DNA of 64,000 nt from Trichoplax adhaerens (taxonomy: Eukaryota; Placozoa; Uniplacotomia; Trichoplacea; Trichoplacidae). The first letter of the stretch is position 1. Each line of letters begins with the position of its first letter. The notes below the pieces were generated by a model, which was not told the DNA's origin, searched no databases, and was given only the letters and a program-made list of their open reading frames with translations. This document shows, one piece after another, positions 62,855 through 64,000 of the stretch. The stretch lies in the NCBI RefSeq assembly GCF_000150275.1, contig NW_002060947.1:3834335-3898334 (forward strand), written 5' to 3'. The position numbers and the translations under genes were made by a program.

Positions 62855-64000
62855 ATGCAGTTGCTTGATACCCGACCATCTCATTTTATGGATCCTAATT
62901 TTATAATACGTTTTTTATCAATTACACCTAATATTAATACAGTAGATATAGTTTTAAAAATAGCTTCAATCCCCAATAGAGATATTAAATGTAGTTTCAA
63001 GATTGTAATTAATAAAGCGAGCATTTGCATACAAAATAAATATTCCAATCATATTCAAAATTTATTCCCTCAACTGACGTCATTTCAATATCAACCCGAT
63101 CAATTACTCCAGCTTAATGTTGGGAAAGATGGCGAAATCCACATTAAACTCAAAGTTAATAAACTTTATCAAATTTCAAGTAATGACCAAATTTTACTAG
63201 ATCCTATTCCAGATCGCTACGATGATCAAGAGCCCTTGATCAGTGGTTTATTTTGCAAGAACTGTATGAACAATATCATACCTGATGATAGGTGATGTTA
63301 TAAAAAGAAGAAGCCTAAAAAATGTTACCAGTGCACTATGTTGAGTAGTTTATAACTAGTCTATGTTACATTTCACTCGTCATATGCCGTAATGCACTTT
63401 CAATCATACAAGAAATATTAGCCTTAAGTAAGCTACTGTAGAGTCGAAGTTAACTGATTTTAAATGTCAAATTCTTTGGAGCTTTTTTACTTAGCATACT
63501 GTACGCGTATCGCTATACCAACGAGAGAACGGCTAATTCTGATTAGTCTTGCACATTATACACGTCCAGTATCTGCTGCATACACTGTGAAATTGTCTAC
63601 TTGCTGATTTATAATGATAGTCTCGGAATGTTTGCGATTCGTAGGCCCATCGCTAAAATCTTACCTCTACCATCAGAAAATTGGAGCGAGATGACAGCAA
63701 TGTGGTATTGCCATCCCAGTGATACTTCAACTCCAGCCAAATTGGTGACCAATAACCGCAACACTTGTTTAAAAAACGAAACCAGCATTTATTTAAGTGA
63801 ATGCAATATAGCTCCTACTGCCGTTAAGCATCTGAATGATGAAAGCAAAGTTGTACGTAAATCTAGAAATGTAACTGCATGTAACAAACCAAAAACAGTA
63901 GTAGAAATAACAGTGGCGAATTATTGCATTATAATAGTATTTGCGCAACCATTAGCTTTTGAACAAAAGTTTTGTATATTTGTGTATACGCGTAGATACA
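62855..64000 (+). CDS. UBE3D: UBE3D (E2-binding HECT-like E3 ligase), 5' part, runs off the window
   Basis: UBE3D binds the E2 enzyme UBE2C through a HECT-like C-terminal region and acts as a ubiquitin ligase. Exon 1 is 62855-63291 (146 residues) ending DD-AG at a GTGATG donor. Exon 2 starts at 63645 after gattcgtag and continues in phase to at least 63852, where a GTACGT donor is possible; the open frame goes on towards the window end. The family signature spans the junction: a Cys pair, FCKNCMNNIIPDD, corresponding to the CxxC-like segment, then ILPLPSENWSEM and the W-x-CHP motif (WYCHP), matching the LPLPSENW and WCCHPDP blocks of vertebrate UBE3D. The C-terminal catalytic region lies outside the window. 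The start is the first ATG of the frame. The 353-bp intron holds nothing recognised. Confidence 0.8.

Overview
The window is nuclear DNA of an AT-rich, intron-rich animal. Conceptual exons were joined by hand using GT-AG (twice GC-AG) splice sites, reading-frame phase and recalled family sequences. Most gene families here are animal or broadly eukaryotic: an axonemal outer-arm dynein heavy chain, the spindle-checkpoint kinase TTK/Mps1, PDSS2, a 4EHP-type cap-binding protein, UBE3D and a single-exon rhodopsin-class GPCR. With low GC, mostly small introns and no obvious CpG depletion, an early-branching metazoan fits best. A placozoan (Trichoplax/Hoilungia-like) is my guess, not a demonstrated fact.

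Layout. 1-3240: an 89/81-bp tandem array, a 180-bp duplication and two elements with related terminal inverted repeats. 3240-10894: about 7.6 kb with no supported gene. 10895-12124 (+): GPCR. 14507-16787 (-): PDSS2, five exons, 382 aa. 18687-21815 (+): an unnamed six-bladed beta-propeller (NHL-like) gene with at least 11 small exons, including a 16-nt microexon. 22590-43007 (-): a complete DNAH5/DNAH8-type dynein heavy chain, 45 exons, 4606 aa in my model. Its tail is cut into 43 small exons, while the motor lies on two giant exons. 46079-50081 (-): TTK, nine exons, 754 aa, with DFN in place of DFG. 50082-54279: intergenic DNA with islands of a self-complementary GTACW pentanucleotide repeat. 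54280-58055 (+): eIF4E2/4EHP-like gene, 12 exons, 595 aa, with a long N-terminal extension. 58056-62330: more GTACW repeats and a higher-order tandem array. 62330-62760: a possible broken BTB-domain relic. 62855-64000 (+): 5' part of UBE3D.

The genes do not form one pathway. They are housekeeping, ciliary and mitotic genes lying side by side: PDSS2 in ubiquinone tail synthesis, DNAH in ciliary beating, TTK at the kinetochore, 4EHP in mRNA silencing, UBE3D in ubiquitin transfer. PDSS2 and the propeller gene are divergent, as are TTK and the 4EHP-like gene. The propeller gene and DNAH are convergent, with stops about 0.8 kb apart. The most unusual features are the orientation-neutral GTACW islands, the TTK DFN motif, the lopsided intron distribution in DNAH, the orphan propeller gene and the extended 4EHP.
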